This document shows, in pieces, positions 48,801-59,589 of a stretch of DNA of 64,000 nt. Below the pieces are notes generated by a model. The model ran no database searches. It was not told the DNA's origin and worked only from the letters and a program-made list of their open reading frames with translations. Position 1 is the stretch's first letter; every line of letters starts with the position of its first letter. Made by a program: the position numbers and the translations under genes. Where the stretch lies: the NCBI GenBank assembly GCA_017165825.1, contig CM029380.1, positions 25,267,956-25,331,955 of the forward strand, given 5' to 3'. The stretch comes from Hepsetus odoe (Eukaryota; Chordata; Actinopteri; Characiformes; Hepsetidae).

Positions 48801-51800
48801 GGATTAATATAATAACTTCAATATTAGTGTTTAACACAAGAAAACCTCTTTACTGGATTAATGTATGTTTATTCTAATATTAGTGTTTAAAACACAGAAA
48901 ACCTCTTTACTGGATTAATGTGGAATATCTGTAATATTAGTGTTTAAAATACACTGAAAACCTCTTACCGGATTAATGGGTGTTTATTCTAATATTAGTG
49001 TTTAACACACGAAAATCCCTTCACTGGATTAATGGTGTTTATTCTAATATTATGTTTAATATACAGAAAATCCCTCTTTACTGATTACTGGTGTTTATTC
49101 TAATATTAGTGCTTAACAATAACACAGAAATCCCTTCACTTGATTAATGGTGTTTATTTGGCCATTAGTGTCACAGAAAATCCTCTTACTGGATTAATGT
49201 GGTGTTTATTCTTAATATTAGTGTTTAACACACAGAAAATCCCTCTTACTGGATTACAAAGTTTACATTCTAATATTAGTGTTTAACAAAAACAGAAAAT
49301 CCCTCTTTATTTGGATTAATGTAGGTGTTTATTCTAATATTAGTGTGTAACACACAGAAAATCCCTCTTTACTGGATTAATGTGGTGTTTATTCGAATAT
49401 TAGTGTTTAACACAGAAAATCCTCTTACTGGATTGTGTCAGGTGTTTATTCTAATATTAGTGTTTAAAACACAGAAAATCCCTCTTTACTGGATTAATGT
49501 GGTGTTTATTCTAATATTAGTGTTTAAACACACAGAAAATCCTCTTTTTACTGGATTAATGTGGTGTTTATTCTAATATTAGTGTTTAAATACACAGAAA
49601 ATCCTCTTTACTGATTAATGTGGTGTTTATTCTAATATTAGTGTTTAACACACAGAAAATCTCTTTACTGGATTAATGGTGTTTATTCTTAATATTAGTA
49701 AGCAATACAGAAAATCCTCTTACTGATTAATGTAATATTCTAACATTAGTGTTTAACACACAGAAAATCCTCTTACTGGATTAATGTAGTTTATTCTAAT
49801 ATTATGTTTAACACAGAAAATCCTCTTACTGGATTAATGGTGTTTATTCTAATATTAGTGTTTAACACATAAAAATCTTCACTTGATTAATGTGGTGTTT
49901 ATTCTAATATTAGTGTTAAAAACACAGAAAATCCCTTTACTGATTAATGTGTAGTTTATTCTAATATTAGTAAGCTTAACACACAGAAAAATCCTCTTAC
50001 GATTAATGTGGTGTTTATTCTAATATTAGTGTTTAACACACAGAAAATCCTCTTTACTGATTAATGTATGTTTATTCTAATATTAGTGTTTAACACACAG
50101 AAAATCCCTCTTACTGGATTAATGTGGTGTTTATTCTAATATTATGCCAATACACAGGTGTCCTCTTTACTGGATTAATGTGGTGTTTATTCTATTATGT
50201 TTAACACGAGCCTCTTTACTGGATTAATTTATGTTTATTCCTAATATTAGTGTTTAACACAGAAAATCCTCTCACTGGATTAATTTGGCAGTTTATTCTA
50301 ATGATATGTTTGTTATAATAAGAAAATCCTCTTTACTGATTAATGTGGTGTTTATTCTAATATTATTGTTTAACACACAGAAAATCCCTCTTTACTGGAT
50401 TAATGTGGTGTTTATTCTAATATTGAAGTGTTTAACACACACAGAAATCCTCTTACTGATTAATGTAAGTGTTTATTCTAATATTAGTGCTTGCACACAG
50501 AAAATCCTCTTTACTGGATTAATGTAAAGTTTGATTTTAATATTAAAGCTAACACAGAAAATCCTCTTTACTGGATTATACTGTGGTGTTTATTCTAATA
50601 TTAGTGTTTAAAACACAGAAAATCCCTCTTGACCGGATTAATGTGGTGTTTATTCTATTAAAGTTTGAAACACACAGAAAATCCCTCTTTACTGGATTAA
50701 TGTGGTGTTTATTCTAACATTAGTGTTTAACACACAGAAAATCCCTCTTTACTGGATTAATGTGGTGTTTATTCTAGTATTAGGCTAACACACAGCAACC
50801 TCTCTCACTGATTAATGTGGTGTTTATTCTAATATTATTGTTTCTAACACACAGAAAATCCTCTTACTGGATTAATGTGGAGGCTTATTCTAATATTAGT
50901 AAGCACACACAGAAAATCCTCTTTACTGGATTAATGTGGGTGTTATTCTAATATTAGTGCTTAACACAGAAAAATCCCTCTTTACTGGATTAATGGGTGT
51001 TTATTCTAATATTAGTGTTTAACACAGAAAATCCTCTTCACTGATTAATGTAAGTGTTTATTCTATTAGTGTTTAAACAGAAAACTTCTTTATTGGATTT
51101 AATGTGGTGTTTATTCTAATATTAGTGTTTAACACAAGTAGCAATCCTCTTACTGGATTAATGTGGTGTTTATTCTAATATTATAAGTTTAAATACAGAA
51201 AATCCCTTTACTGATTAATGGAAATATTCTAATATTAGTGTTTAACACAGAAAATCCTCTTTATCATTAATGTGGTGTTTATTCTATTATTAGTGTTTAA
51301 CACAGAAAATCCCTCTTTACTGGATTAATGTGGTGTTTATTCTAATATTAGTGTTTAAAACACAGAAAATCCCTCTTTACTGGATTAATGTGGTGTTTAT
51401 TCTAATATTAGTGTTTAAACACACAGAAATCCCTCTTTACTGGATTAATGTGGTGTTTATTCTAATATTAGTGTTTAACACAGAAAACTTTCTTTACTGA
51501 TTAATGTGGTGTTTATTCTAATATTAGTGTTTAAATACACAGAAAATCCTCTTTACTGGATTAATTGGTGTTTATTCTAATATTAGTGTTTAATACACAG
51601 GCACCTCTTAATGATGGTGTTTATTCTAATATTAGTGTTTAACACACAGAAAATCCCTCTTTACTGGATTAATGTGGGTGTTTTTAGTTTTAGTGATGGT
51701 AACTGTGGGGGCCCTTTGATGTTGTTTGGGGACTGCTATGGTGTCCCAGGTGGATGTTAGGATGCTATTTATTGTTATTGTTAATCCAGGCTCTTCTTTT

Positions 51801-54712
51801 CTCTTGTCTTGTCTGTTTCAGGTAATTTCCTGTATTTTGTGGGATACTCTAAATGGCTGTTGCTGATTGGTCGTTTGATCGCAGGTGAGGATGGGTCCAC
51901 ATCACTTCACATTGTTTTCGGGGCTTGTAGTGAAAATGACGGTGTTTGGTTCTGTTTTAAGGTATCGGAACCGGCTCCAGCTCGTCCATCTTCGGCTTCC
52001 TGACGAGACTCACGGCTCCTGAAGATCGAGCCACCGTGTTCGCTGTTCTCATGGCCTGCCGTCAAGTTGGACTTTTGATCGGTAAACTGGACATCAAAAC
52101 TTCTTCTTCCATTTTAATTTTTGCTCTTCTTTCATGGTTTCTTTTAAATCTGTTTTTAGGGTGGTGGTGGTCTAGTGGTGGTACTTGTCTACGGACCTGT
52201 GGATCAAGAGGTCCCAGGTTCAATCCCACCTCCAGCACTACCACCACTGGGTCCCTGAGACCCTGAACCCTGAGTGTCTCCAGGGGGACTGTCCCTGTAA
52301 TCAGGACATGGAGGACACTCTGGATTAGAGCGTCTGATAAATGCCACAAATGTAAATGTGTAATGGGAGTTCTGGAGAATAAACTGGTCGGGTTCTCTCA
52401 GTCCTGACGTTCTGGTTCTCCCTGTGTTCTGCTGCAGGTCCTGCATTCAACATCTTCCTCCGACTCTTTGAGTTCCAGCTCGGACCGTTTGTGGTGAACA
52501 AGTATACGGCGCCCGGGGTAACCAAGAGAGTTCATTCTCTCTAGTCGTTTTTCTACTCCTTTCTTTCTTTTTTTGTTCTTTTCTTTATCTCTCCTTTTAT
52601 ACTTTCTTCTTTACCTTTGTTATTATTATTATTATTATAATATTAACGTTATTTATGAAGCATTTTTCTTGATCCTTTACATTTTGGAACAAATATCAAA
52701 GTCCAGTGTTTTTGGGGAATAAAAACTAAAGGTTCTCTGGTTCTTTTACTGTTTGATTTTAGGATCTTCAGTAAAGCAGCGTTTGTGGATCTTCAGTCTG
52801 GATTAGGAGTCCATCAGACATCCTGTAATGGATGAAGGTGTCCATCCATTAAAAGTGGATTGTTTTTTGCAGATGTTCATGTGTCTGCTGTGGCTGCTGC
52901 TGCAGCTGGTGGTGCTGCTGATGTACTGGGATGTCCCGCAGCAGACCAACAGGAGCCCCGCCCAGGAAGAAAGGGATGAGGAGGAAGATGAAGCCCGGCC
53001 ACTGGTCTCGCCCAATGAACTGAGTGGGTCGTACGGCACCGTCCCCGCCACACCTCCCAGAGTCCAGCCCGTCGCTAACGGCGACCTGAGCCAAAACTCC
53101 TCGTCCGAACAGAGTCCCTCCAACCCGTTCAAACACTTCAGCATTTGCCATGGTGAGACAGTTGCCACGGCAACGTGAGACCACAGTGCAGATGTTTCTT
53201 TACTGGTTTGTCCTCTGTTTTATTTGTAGAGTTTCTCAGAGAGGAGGTGGTCGTGCTGATGATGGCGCAGTTCATCACAATGTTCAACCAGACGGCACTG
53301 GAGGTCATCTCACACACACACACACACACACACACAGTTCTTTCTTTCTTTCTTTAGTTCAGTTTATGTCCCTGTTGATACCTACATTTCTGAACTGCAT
53401 CTGTTTCCACCTGTTTAGAAATAAACCTAATAATAAATAAATAAACATTTAAGTGTGTTTTTGTTTTGTGTGTAAATAAGAATTAATGAATGCTGTTTTC
53501 GGTCTCGTTCGGCAGACGATGGTGACTCCACTGACTCAGAAGTACTTTAACTTCGGTGAGCTGGAGAACAGTGTGATGTACTGTTTGTGTGGAGTGACGG
53601 TGATCGGCGGTTTCATGTTCGTGCGCTGGCTGAGCCGCAGGGTGGCCGAGAGGGTCGTCCTGGGTGTCGGTTTGATCCTCTGTAACATCTCCTGTGTGTG
53701 GTGCATCATCTTCCTCTCAAACCCACAGGGTGAGCTTCCTCCTTGGAACTTTCTTGGCAGTTGTGTCATAGTGTTTAGGGACGAGGCCCTACGATTGAAT
53801 CCTGGACCATTACCTTTACCTGAGGTTCCCTTAATCAAGGTACCATCCCCATCACTGCTCCCCGGATGCTGGATATGTCTGCCCTCTGCTGGACGGTGTT
53901 TGCGTGTGTGTGTTTGTGTGTTAAATAAAGAGGATGTATTTGGTTGTGATTCACTGAGTGCTGCCACTTTCACTTTCACCTTACTGTTGTTCAAATGAAA
54001 TGTTCTGTTTTATGCACCATGTTTTTCTCCCGTCTAGGAGGATTCTCATGGCAGCTCACGGAGTTCATCATCGGGGTTCTCCTCCAGGTTTTAGGTTTGC
54101 CATTCGTGTCTGTGGCCCAAGTGTCCCTCTTCTCCAAAATCACAGCAGAAAAGACCCAAGGTAGGTCTGCACCAGATGAACGAAACTTGAGATCAAAGTT
54201 TATCAAAATATTCAAAAAATATAACTATAAATATAATCCTCTCTCTCTCTGGGTGTGTAGGGCGGTCCTCCCTCTCCCCCATCACTCAGTAGAACTGTCC
54301 TCTCTCTCTCTGGGTGGGTAGGGTTGTCCTCCCTCTCCCCCATCACTCAGTAGAACTGTCCTCTCTCTCTCTGGGTGTGTAGGGAGGTCCTCCCTCTCCC
54401 CCATCACTCAGTAGAACTGTCCTCTCTCTCTCTGGGTGTGTAGGGAGGTCCTCCCTCTCCCCCATCACTCAGTAGAACTGTCCTCTCTCTCTCTGGGTGT
54501 GTAGGGAGGTCCTCCCTCTCCCCCATCACTCAGTAGAACTGTCCTCTCTCTCTCTGGGTGTGTAGGGCGGTCCTCCCTCTCCCCCATCACTCTGTATCTG
54601 TCCTCTCTCTCTCTGGGTGTGTAGGGCGGTCCTCCCTCTCTCCCATCACTCTGTATCTGTCCTCTCTCAGTGTTGATTTGAATAAACAGGTGAAAGAGTG
54701 AAATGGGGATGA

Positions 54713-54755
<43 letters not shown>

Positions 54756-55166
54756 CAGGGTTTAATCAGGGTATTCGACGCTCTGTCAGCGGTTTGGCAA
54801 CAATCCTGGGTCCACTGTGGGCCGGAGGTTTGACCTCTAACCTCTACGTCATGCTGGGGGTGATGGTGGCTCTGCTGGCACTCCTTACTGTAAGTGGTGG
54901 ACGATGATTATTTAAATATAGAAATATAAATCCTAATTACACCCTTAATTAGACCCTTTGATCCATCAATTAGTAATTAGTAATTAAGCTGTCGTGTCAT
55001 ATATATCAAATTCACACACACACTGTATGTGTGTGTGTGTGTGTGTGTGTGTCTTCACTCAGTGCTGACCCCTGCTGGTTGTGTCTCTCAGATTATGGTG
55101 GCCTATTCTTATGAGCGTCTGGTGGACCGCCCCATAGTCCGGCCCACGGAGGACTCACCCCACTGA
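33849..55166 (+). CDS. MFSD8-like (CLN7-related) major facilitator superfamily transporter, 11 exons, frame break in exon 2 as given
   Basis: Exons: 33849-33924, 39030-39216, 51822-51884, 51962-52081, 52438-52517, 52873-53152, 53230-53303, 53516-53729, 54038-54160, 54759-54889, 55092-55166 (TGA). All phases join except exon 2, which is one base too long. Without that base the product is about 473 residues. Recognisable parts: exon 1 FFTIGLIFLMTGVEY (TM1); exon 2 AVILPTI, AFSFSGLINGPLF and SDKTRTTK (the MFS TM2-3 loop); exon 3 NFLYFVGYSKWLLLIGRLIA; exon 4 ATVFAVLMACRQVGLLIGP; exon 5 LGPFVVNKYTAPG; exon 6 a membrane segment (LLWLLLQLVVLLMYW), then an acidic and Ser/Pro-rich central loop before TM7; exon 8 VTVIGGFMFVRWLSRRVAER; exon 10 GIRRSVSGLATILGPLWAGG. 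Family members are 12-TM proteins related to lysosomal MFSD8; the substrate of this branch is unknown to me. I believe zebrafish has mfsd8l genes of this type but cannot confirm which copy this is. Introns 1 and 2 are swollen by tandem arrays. Confidence 0.88.
34397..34590 (-). mobile_element. tRNA-derived SINE, family A, degraded
   Basis: TGAAAGTGAAAGTGACTACT tail, GTGAACCAAGTTACAACC, and GGGGACAGTACCTTGATCAA core. The head is eroded. In intron 1 of the transporter gene. Confidence 0.6.
34828..34985 (+). mobile_element. SINE family A piece followed by a family B head
   Basis: The plus-strand SINE A segment (GTTTAGGACCCCAGGATCG, ATCAAGGTACCGCCCTCATC) is followed by GTAGTGGTGGTCTAGTGC, the start of SINE B, which runs straight into the tandem array beginning at about 34985. 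Confidence 0.55.
34985..37460. repeat. 15/19-bp minisatellite with AGATCT core (intron 1 of the MFS gene)
   Basis: More than a hundred units of ACACAGATCTGATAC (15 bp) alternating with a form carrying an extra ACTC (19 bp). Each has the palindrome CAGATCTG. Some stretches are clean, others (near 35460-35680, 36520-36760, 37280-37400) are full of small indels and AATAAT insertions. Confidence 0.97.
37470..39029. other. Rest of transporter intron 1
   Basis: Mostly unique sequence with a 13-base A tract near 38100 and a partial plus-strand SINE A at about 38463-38650 (GGTTCAAATCAAATCCCA, GTAGGTTGCCCTGAGATACC). No exon is recognised before the exon 2 acceptor (CTCCTCAG, 39022-39029). Confidence 0.55.
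39535..51690. repeat. About 12-kb satellite of a 60-bp AT-rich unit in transporter intron 2
   Basis: Roughly 200 units, each with TTTATTCTAATATTAGTG, TTTAACACACAGAAAATCCC and TCTTTACTGGATTAATGTGG. The unit holds the 10-bp palindrome CTAATATTAG and, on the minus strand, AATAAA. Clean runs (for example 40830-41160, 43190-43510, 45300-45620, 51290-51480) alternate with stretches where nearly every unit has 1-5 base indels. There is no coding content; IPLYWINVVF-type frames are the monomer translated. Confidence 0.98.
52157..52362 (+). mobile_element. tRNA-derived SINE, family B, nearly complete
   Basis: Starts GGTGGTGGTCTAGTGGTGGT, B box GGTTCAATCCCA, body CCACCACTGGGTCCCTGAGA and tail AGCGTCTGATAAATGCCAC. 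In intron 4 of the transporter gene. Confidence 0.82.
53752..53985 (+). mobile_element. tRNA-derived SINE, family A, in transporter intron 8
   Basis: Head remnant TTGTGTCATAGTGTTTAGGG, GATTGAATCCTGGACC, core ATCAAGGTACCATCCCCATC and CTGCTCCCCGG, and tail GCCACTTTCACTTTCACC. Confidence 0.72.
54235..54680. repeat. 61-bp minisatellite, about seven units, in transporter intron 9
   Basis: Units with CTCTCTCTCTGGGTGTGTAG, GGAGGTCCTCCCTCTCCCCC and ATCACTCAGTAGAACTGTCC at a 61-bp period, little diverged. A (GT)n run that ends in the TTCAG acceptor of exon 10 follows at 54717. Confidence 0.95.
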
Positions 55167-55377
55167 CACACACAGGTACTGAAGACAGGACACTTCAAAC
55201 ACACACAATGTCCTGCAAACACATGACCCTGTCCCCTCTATTAATGTCCTCCACGTTACATCACCTGCTGCACTGGTCACTGAGAAATCAACAGACATGA
55301 ACTGTCCAGAATTAATGTCCAAACTGTCCCAGCAGGACAACCTTAAGAGGACTTTCCCCAAACTGTCCACAGTGTGT

Positions 55378-55795
55378 GTGAAGAGAACCGGACGTCTGAA
55401 TGTCCCTCACAGTCATGAGCTGGTGGTGGAGACACTGTCTGGTGTCTGAGACGGTGTTTTAGTTCTGAGAAGATTCTGGACTAAAACTGAACCCGTTCAT
55501 GGTGGAGGGACACGAAGAACAGAGATTTAGTTCAGATGGACTATTTTACCATCATCACCGTCCCACAGAGACACTCAGAGACACTCAGAGACACTCAGAG
55601 ACACACAGAGACACTCAGAGACACAAACAGGGACACACAGAGACACACAGAGACACTCAGAGACACTCAGAGACACACAGAGACACTCAGAGACACTCAG
55701 AGACACTCACAGACACGTGGAGCTTCACTGGGGGAAAGAAAATACACAGATTTGGGACGTCCGGCTCCGTTCACCAAATCTGGGAAGATGTTAAA
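55378..55795 (+). repeat. Unclassified interspersed repeat (GAGACACTC family), copy 3
   Basis: Shares AACCGGACGTCTGAATGTCC, the GTTTTAGTT...GACTAAAAC arms, CCATCATCACCGTCCCACAG, an internal GAGACACTCA array (55567-55715) and GTGGAGCTTCACTGGGGG with copies 1 and 2. It falls in the probable 3'UTR or just beyond the transporter gene. Confidence 0.85.
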
Positions 55796-55932
55796 TGTTG
55801 TCGTGTTGCTGCAGTTTCCTCCGTTTGTTTCATCATTTATTCATTAGTTTTTTAAATATTTTAAAATATCTCTAACAAAGGTATTTTAGAAGAAATGTGC
55901 ATAAATATATTTATATTTTTTTTTTGCTATTT

Positions 55933-55980
<48 letters not shown>

Positions 55981-56612
55981 ATTAATGTGTTAAGAGGTTA
56001 CGTTTATTCATTCTAGTTTAGTGCTTTTCTGTCCACATTGAACACAAATGTTTATTTTAGTTTTTATTCACCAAAAATTTGAAATTCACTTCCAATAAAC
56101 ATCGATCAGGAAACTACAGTTGGTAGATTAATAAACAGATGAACACTGTTTTATTTTATAGGTTCTGTTTATACATTATTCTCTTAATTGTCCCTGTTTT
56201 TAAAATCAAACTGTTCTCCTTGTTTTAATTGAAATAATAAATAGTTATAAATATATCGTTTTAGAACGTGAAGAACATTGATCTGCAATAAAGTGAATGA
56301 AAGGTGCTCAGTTTTTAAAGTTTATTATTATTATTATTATTATTATTATATTTACAGGAACAATGTTGCGTGAATGTTTAATTCTAAATTAAAAAGGTAA
56401 AATATGAACAAAACCTTCAGATTCGCAGAGAATCGGAGTAACTGAAAGAGAGTTAATGACACAATGTATAACTTTTAAGGTTGAAAATGGCAATAAAAGA
56501 ATTTTATTGAAATGTTACTGACAGTTTGCCTTTGTTCGAAAACAGAATTAATTTTTGACTGATGTGTAAATATCGTACATCTCAGAATATTACATCATTT
56601 TGTTTATATATA

Positions 56613-56666
<54 letters not shown>

Positions 56667-57244
56667 TTAAACTAAATGATGTAATATTCTGAAATGTACC
56701 ATATTTACATTGAAATAGTTACGTTTGAACATCCGATTTATTTTGAGGTGTTTGTTATAGTTTGTGTAATTGTAAAGGTACAGAATCCAATCTAATAATC
56801 GAAAACGATCATTTTTTCTTTCATCATTTTATTTCCACACTTTATAATTCTAGAACACTTTTATTAGGTACAGATTTCTCTCTTCTCAGGACGTTGCTGT
56901 CGGAGTGCAGCGATACAGTAAGTGGAAAAGGTTTCTGAGTGAATATTATTATTTTTGGAAGACTGACCTTATAAAAATGAGACCGTTTGGGATGAGATGT
57001 TGTTTATAAATCACACTGAAATGTTCGAAAAGGTTGGTTTAGTTCGATAATAAGCTATATTTTTTATTAAATAAAAAATGTAAAAATGCTTTATTCCTCT
57101 GTGCCGATAAAGCAACGTGGTGGAAATCAAACATGATGATTAAAAACCATCAAAAAACACAAAAACTGAGATTCATCCCAGAGTTCAGCTGCTGTTCTCT
57201 AGAGGGCGCTCTTTTCCTGCGTGTCCGGTCAGAAGGACCTACAT

Positions 57245-57284
<40 letters not shown>

Positions 57285-57286
57285 CT

Positions 57287-57327
<41 letters not shown>

Positions 57328-58600
57328 AATATGGGTTGTTTATAGTAACCGCCCTCTCTATATTATATTAAAGATTTCTTTATTTGGATTTTTGATTTGG
57401 AAAAACCTGTTTGTAAATCATTTTATTTAAATGTTATATTTAATGGCCAGCTAGTGTTTTTAGAAATTATTATTAAATAATTCTATAATTATAATTACAA
57501 TTATTACTATTATTAAAATATCACACCGCAGTCACTGATTTGAGGCTAAATCATAAAGTCATATGACTATTGAACACTTTTATATATATAAAATATAGTT
57601 ATTTCTTTTTTCTAATTGTTTTCTTTATTACTAATTCAATATGAAAAGGTTAAATTTGACATTCTAAAAATGGACTTATCAGAAAATATATTTTGTATTA
57701 TTGTGTTATTATTTATTATATTTGATAACAGAATAATACCTTCGTCACCATCAAAATAACTTACTTTTTTCATTAATTAAAATACTTGTGATTCGTTTCA
57801 GCTCTGAAAGGTATTCACTGTCCAGTGGTTCTTACTGGCAGGACATAATTTTTATGTAATTTCTAAATATTTTATTTTATTATTTTTAATAGCAACATTA
57901 TTATGAACAAATTGATAAAATCTTAATTCAATTGCAGTAGTCATAATTATATCATTTGTTACCTGTAAAAAGTCTCATTTTAGTATTAATGTGGTTTTAC
58001 ATTCATAAAATGTAACAGAAATACATTGTTCTTACTTTTTACCAATGTATCTGTTGATTTGTTTCATTTTTTAATATAAATAGATATTCATTCTTTAATT
58101 GACGCTCTGTAAACTGGTTTATGGAGTGTTTGTTTTATTTGCTCTCCATCAAAAAATGCAATGTTCTATTTATTTTCTTCCCCTTTAAAAAAGTAAGACC
58201 CCGTGTCTTGTCCTGGTTTCTTCATCACTCGCTTCTAAAATTAAGCTTTAGTGAGTTTTATTCTCAATTCTGAGGCCGTCTGTCGTCCGATATCCTTTCA
58301 GCAGCAGATCTTTTTATATCCCACAGTGATGTTTACCTCTTCCAGGGGAAACTGTCCACTGTAGCAGAAATGCTGGAAAATAATGACTGCAGTAAAAATA
58401 TCTTTCCCAAAATAAAGACCAAAAACAAAGGATTCAACTAAAAAAAAAAGAGTAATTTCCTGAACAGCAGCAGAACTTCTCATCCGACATCCAGGGACTG
58501 TGAGGCTGAAATGGACTCTATTTTTAAGCTTCATATTTATTATTTCCATTCCACCTTAAATGGGCCAACTGACACATTAAGAGGCTGTAAAGTAACAAAT
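55796..58600. other. AT-rich spacer with dinucleotide runs
   Basis: Contains (GT)n at 55935-55978, (CA)n at 56611-56654, CA then TA runs at 57248-57324, and a TTA run near 56325. No coding region, RNA gene or transposon is recognised; frames here are short and low-complexity. Confidence 0.6.
56094..56099 (+). terminator. Candidate polyadenylation signal of the MFS transporter gene
   Basis: AATAAA in an AT-rich stretch 928 bases after the stop at 55166. A second one (GCAATAAAG) lies near 56287. If used, the 3'UTR would include an interspersed repeat copy and a GT run. Confidence 0.35.
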
Positions 58601-58629
58601 GTCTGTGTTTCAAAGTCTATTGAAAGTAA

Positions 58630-59400
58630 GATTTCAGGCGAAAAATAAAACGTGTGGGACCAGGATTCGAACCGGCTGCTCCCCTGTTGAAGGACAGGGG
58701 GCGCTGTGCAGCCACGTTGCTGCTTGGGAGAGGGCGTGGCTTGTGCGTCTGAGGCGGTAGGCCGAGCGACAGTGACATTTGGGAAAATCCAAACAGCGAG
58801 TGACGTTTTTTTCTGAAGGCGGGGCATTTCGGTGGCCTTTCGATGAACTCGAATCGTGGGGGGGTGGAAGTGTGGCACGGCGCCAGCGATTGGGGGGCAT
58901 TTCGGGTACGCTTTAGTGGACCAGCCTGTGGCCTGCAGGAGAGATCTGACCGAACACTGACCCCCCGATCGGGATCAGAAGTTTAGAAAGCGTCACGTGA
59001 CCCAGCTGAAGTAATTGCCGTCGGACGGATTCCTAAAGAAAATGAGGCTACGAGACAAATAACGTTTTTTCGCTGAGCCGATGCCACGCGAGTGGGCGCG
59101 TGAACTTTGCATGAACTCTCGGATTACTTTCGGGGAGGGTGTCGTTTATTTATTTATATAATTTTTTTCCCTTTTTTTGGGACGACATTTGTTTGGAGAA
59201 CCTAAATTCCGGAACGTAGCGAGAGCGTGCGACGATAATAATTTCTGCTAGCTCATCCGGGCGCTGACCGCTGTCTGACCCCATGATGGCACCCGCTCTG
59301 AGAATTCGGTGACGCCGGTGTTTGCCGATGGGAGGAAGGGGGAGGGCATCGCAGTCACAGAGAGTGGCAGCCGACGACATTTTCCTTTTCATCTCGGCTC
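58630..59400. promoter_or_regulatory. GC-richer, CpG-containing stretch, possible promoter or distal element
   Basis: Unlike its AT-rich surroundings this stretch has many CpGs. It holds a hairpin CCCCTGT/ACAGGGG (58680-58700) and the palindrome GTCACGTGAC (58992-59001). Minus-strand frames (for example the one at 59150-59392) show no domain I know, so no gene is called. It may be the CpG island of a gene beginning outside the window. Confidence 0.35.
58992..59001. promoter_or_regulatory. Palindromic E-box GTCACGTGAC (CLEAR-like)
   Basis: Perfect 10-bp palindrome identical to the core CLEAR element recognised by TFEB/MiT factors, and also usable by USF/MYC-type bHLH factors. Function here is inferred. 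Confidence 0.45.
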
Positions 59401-59589
59401 CGATCTTTCTGTACTACAGAACAAACACGTATAAATATATTAATATAGAAATATACATATACATCTAGTGAGGGAATCATCTCGTTCAGGCAAAACACCT
59501 CCTGCCCGTCAGACCGTCTCATCTTTACCGAGTCGATTAAATGAAAGAAACTGCAACAAATTTTTCAGTGCTCTAGGTTACAAGGTTAA

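Noticed and set aside
39535..51690. CRISPR-like array
   Set aside because: The 60-bp units are contiguous with no unique spacers, and the DNA is from a vertebrate; it is a satellite.
33849..55166. Assignment as MFSD8 (CLN7) itself
   Set aside because: The N-terminus (MDDQRRRKLTFFTIGL) lacks the long leader of MFSD8 and the internal motifs fit the MFSD8-like branch better; called only to family level.
59150..59392. 80-residue minus-strand frame with a Met start
   Set aside because: No recognisable domain, GC-rich leader-like composition and no clear splice donor at its end; kept only as a possible regulatory or leader region.
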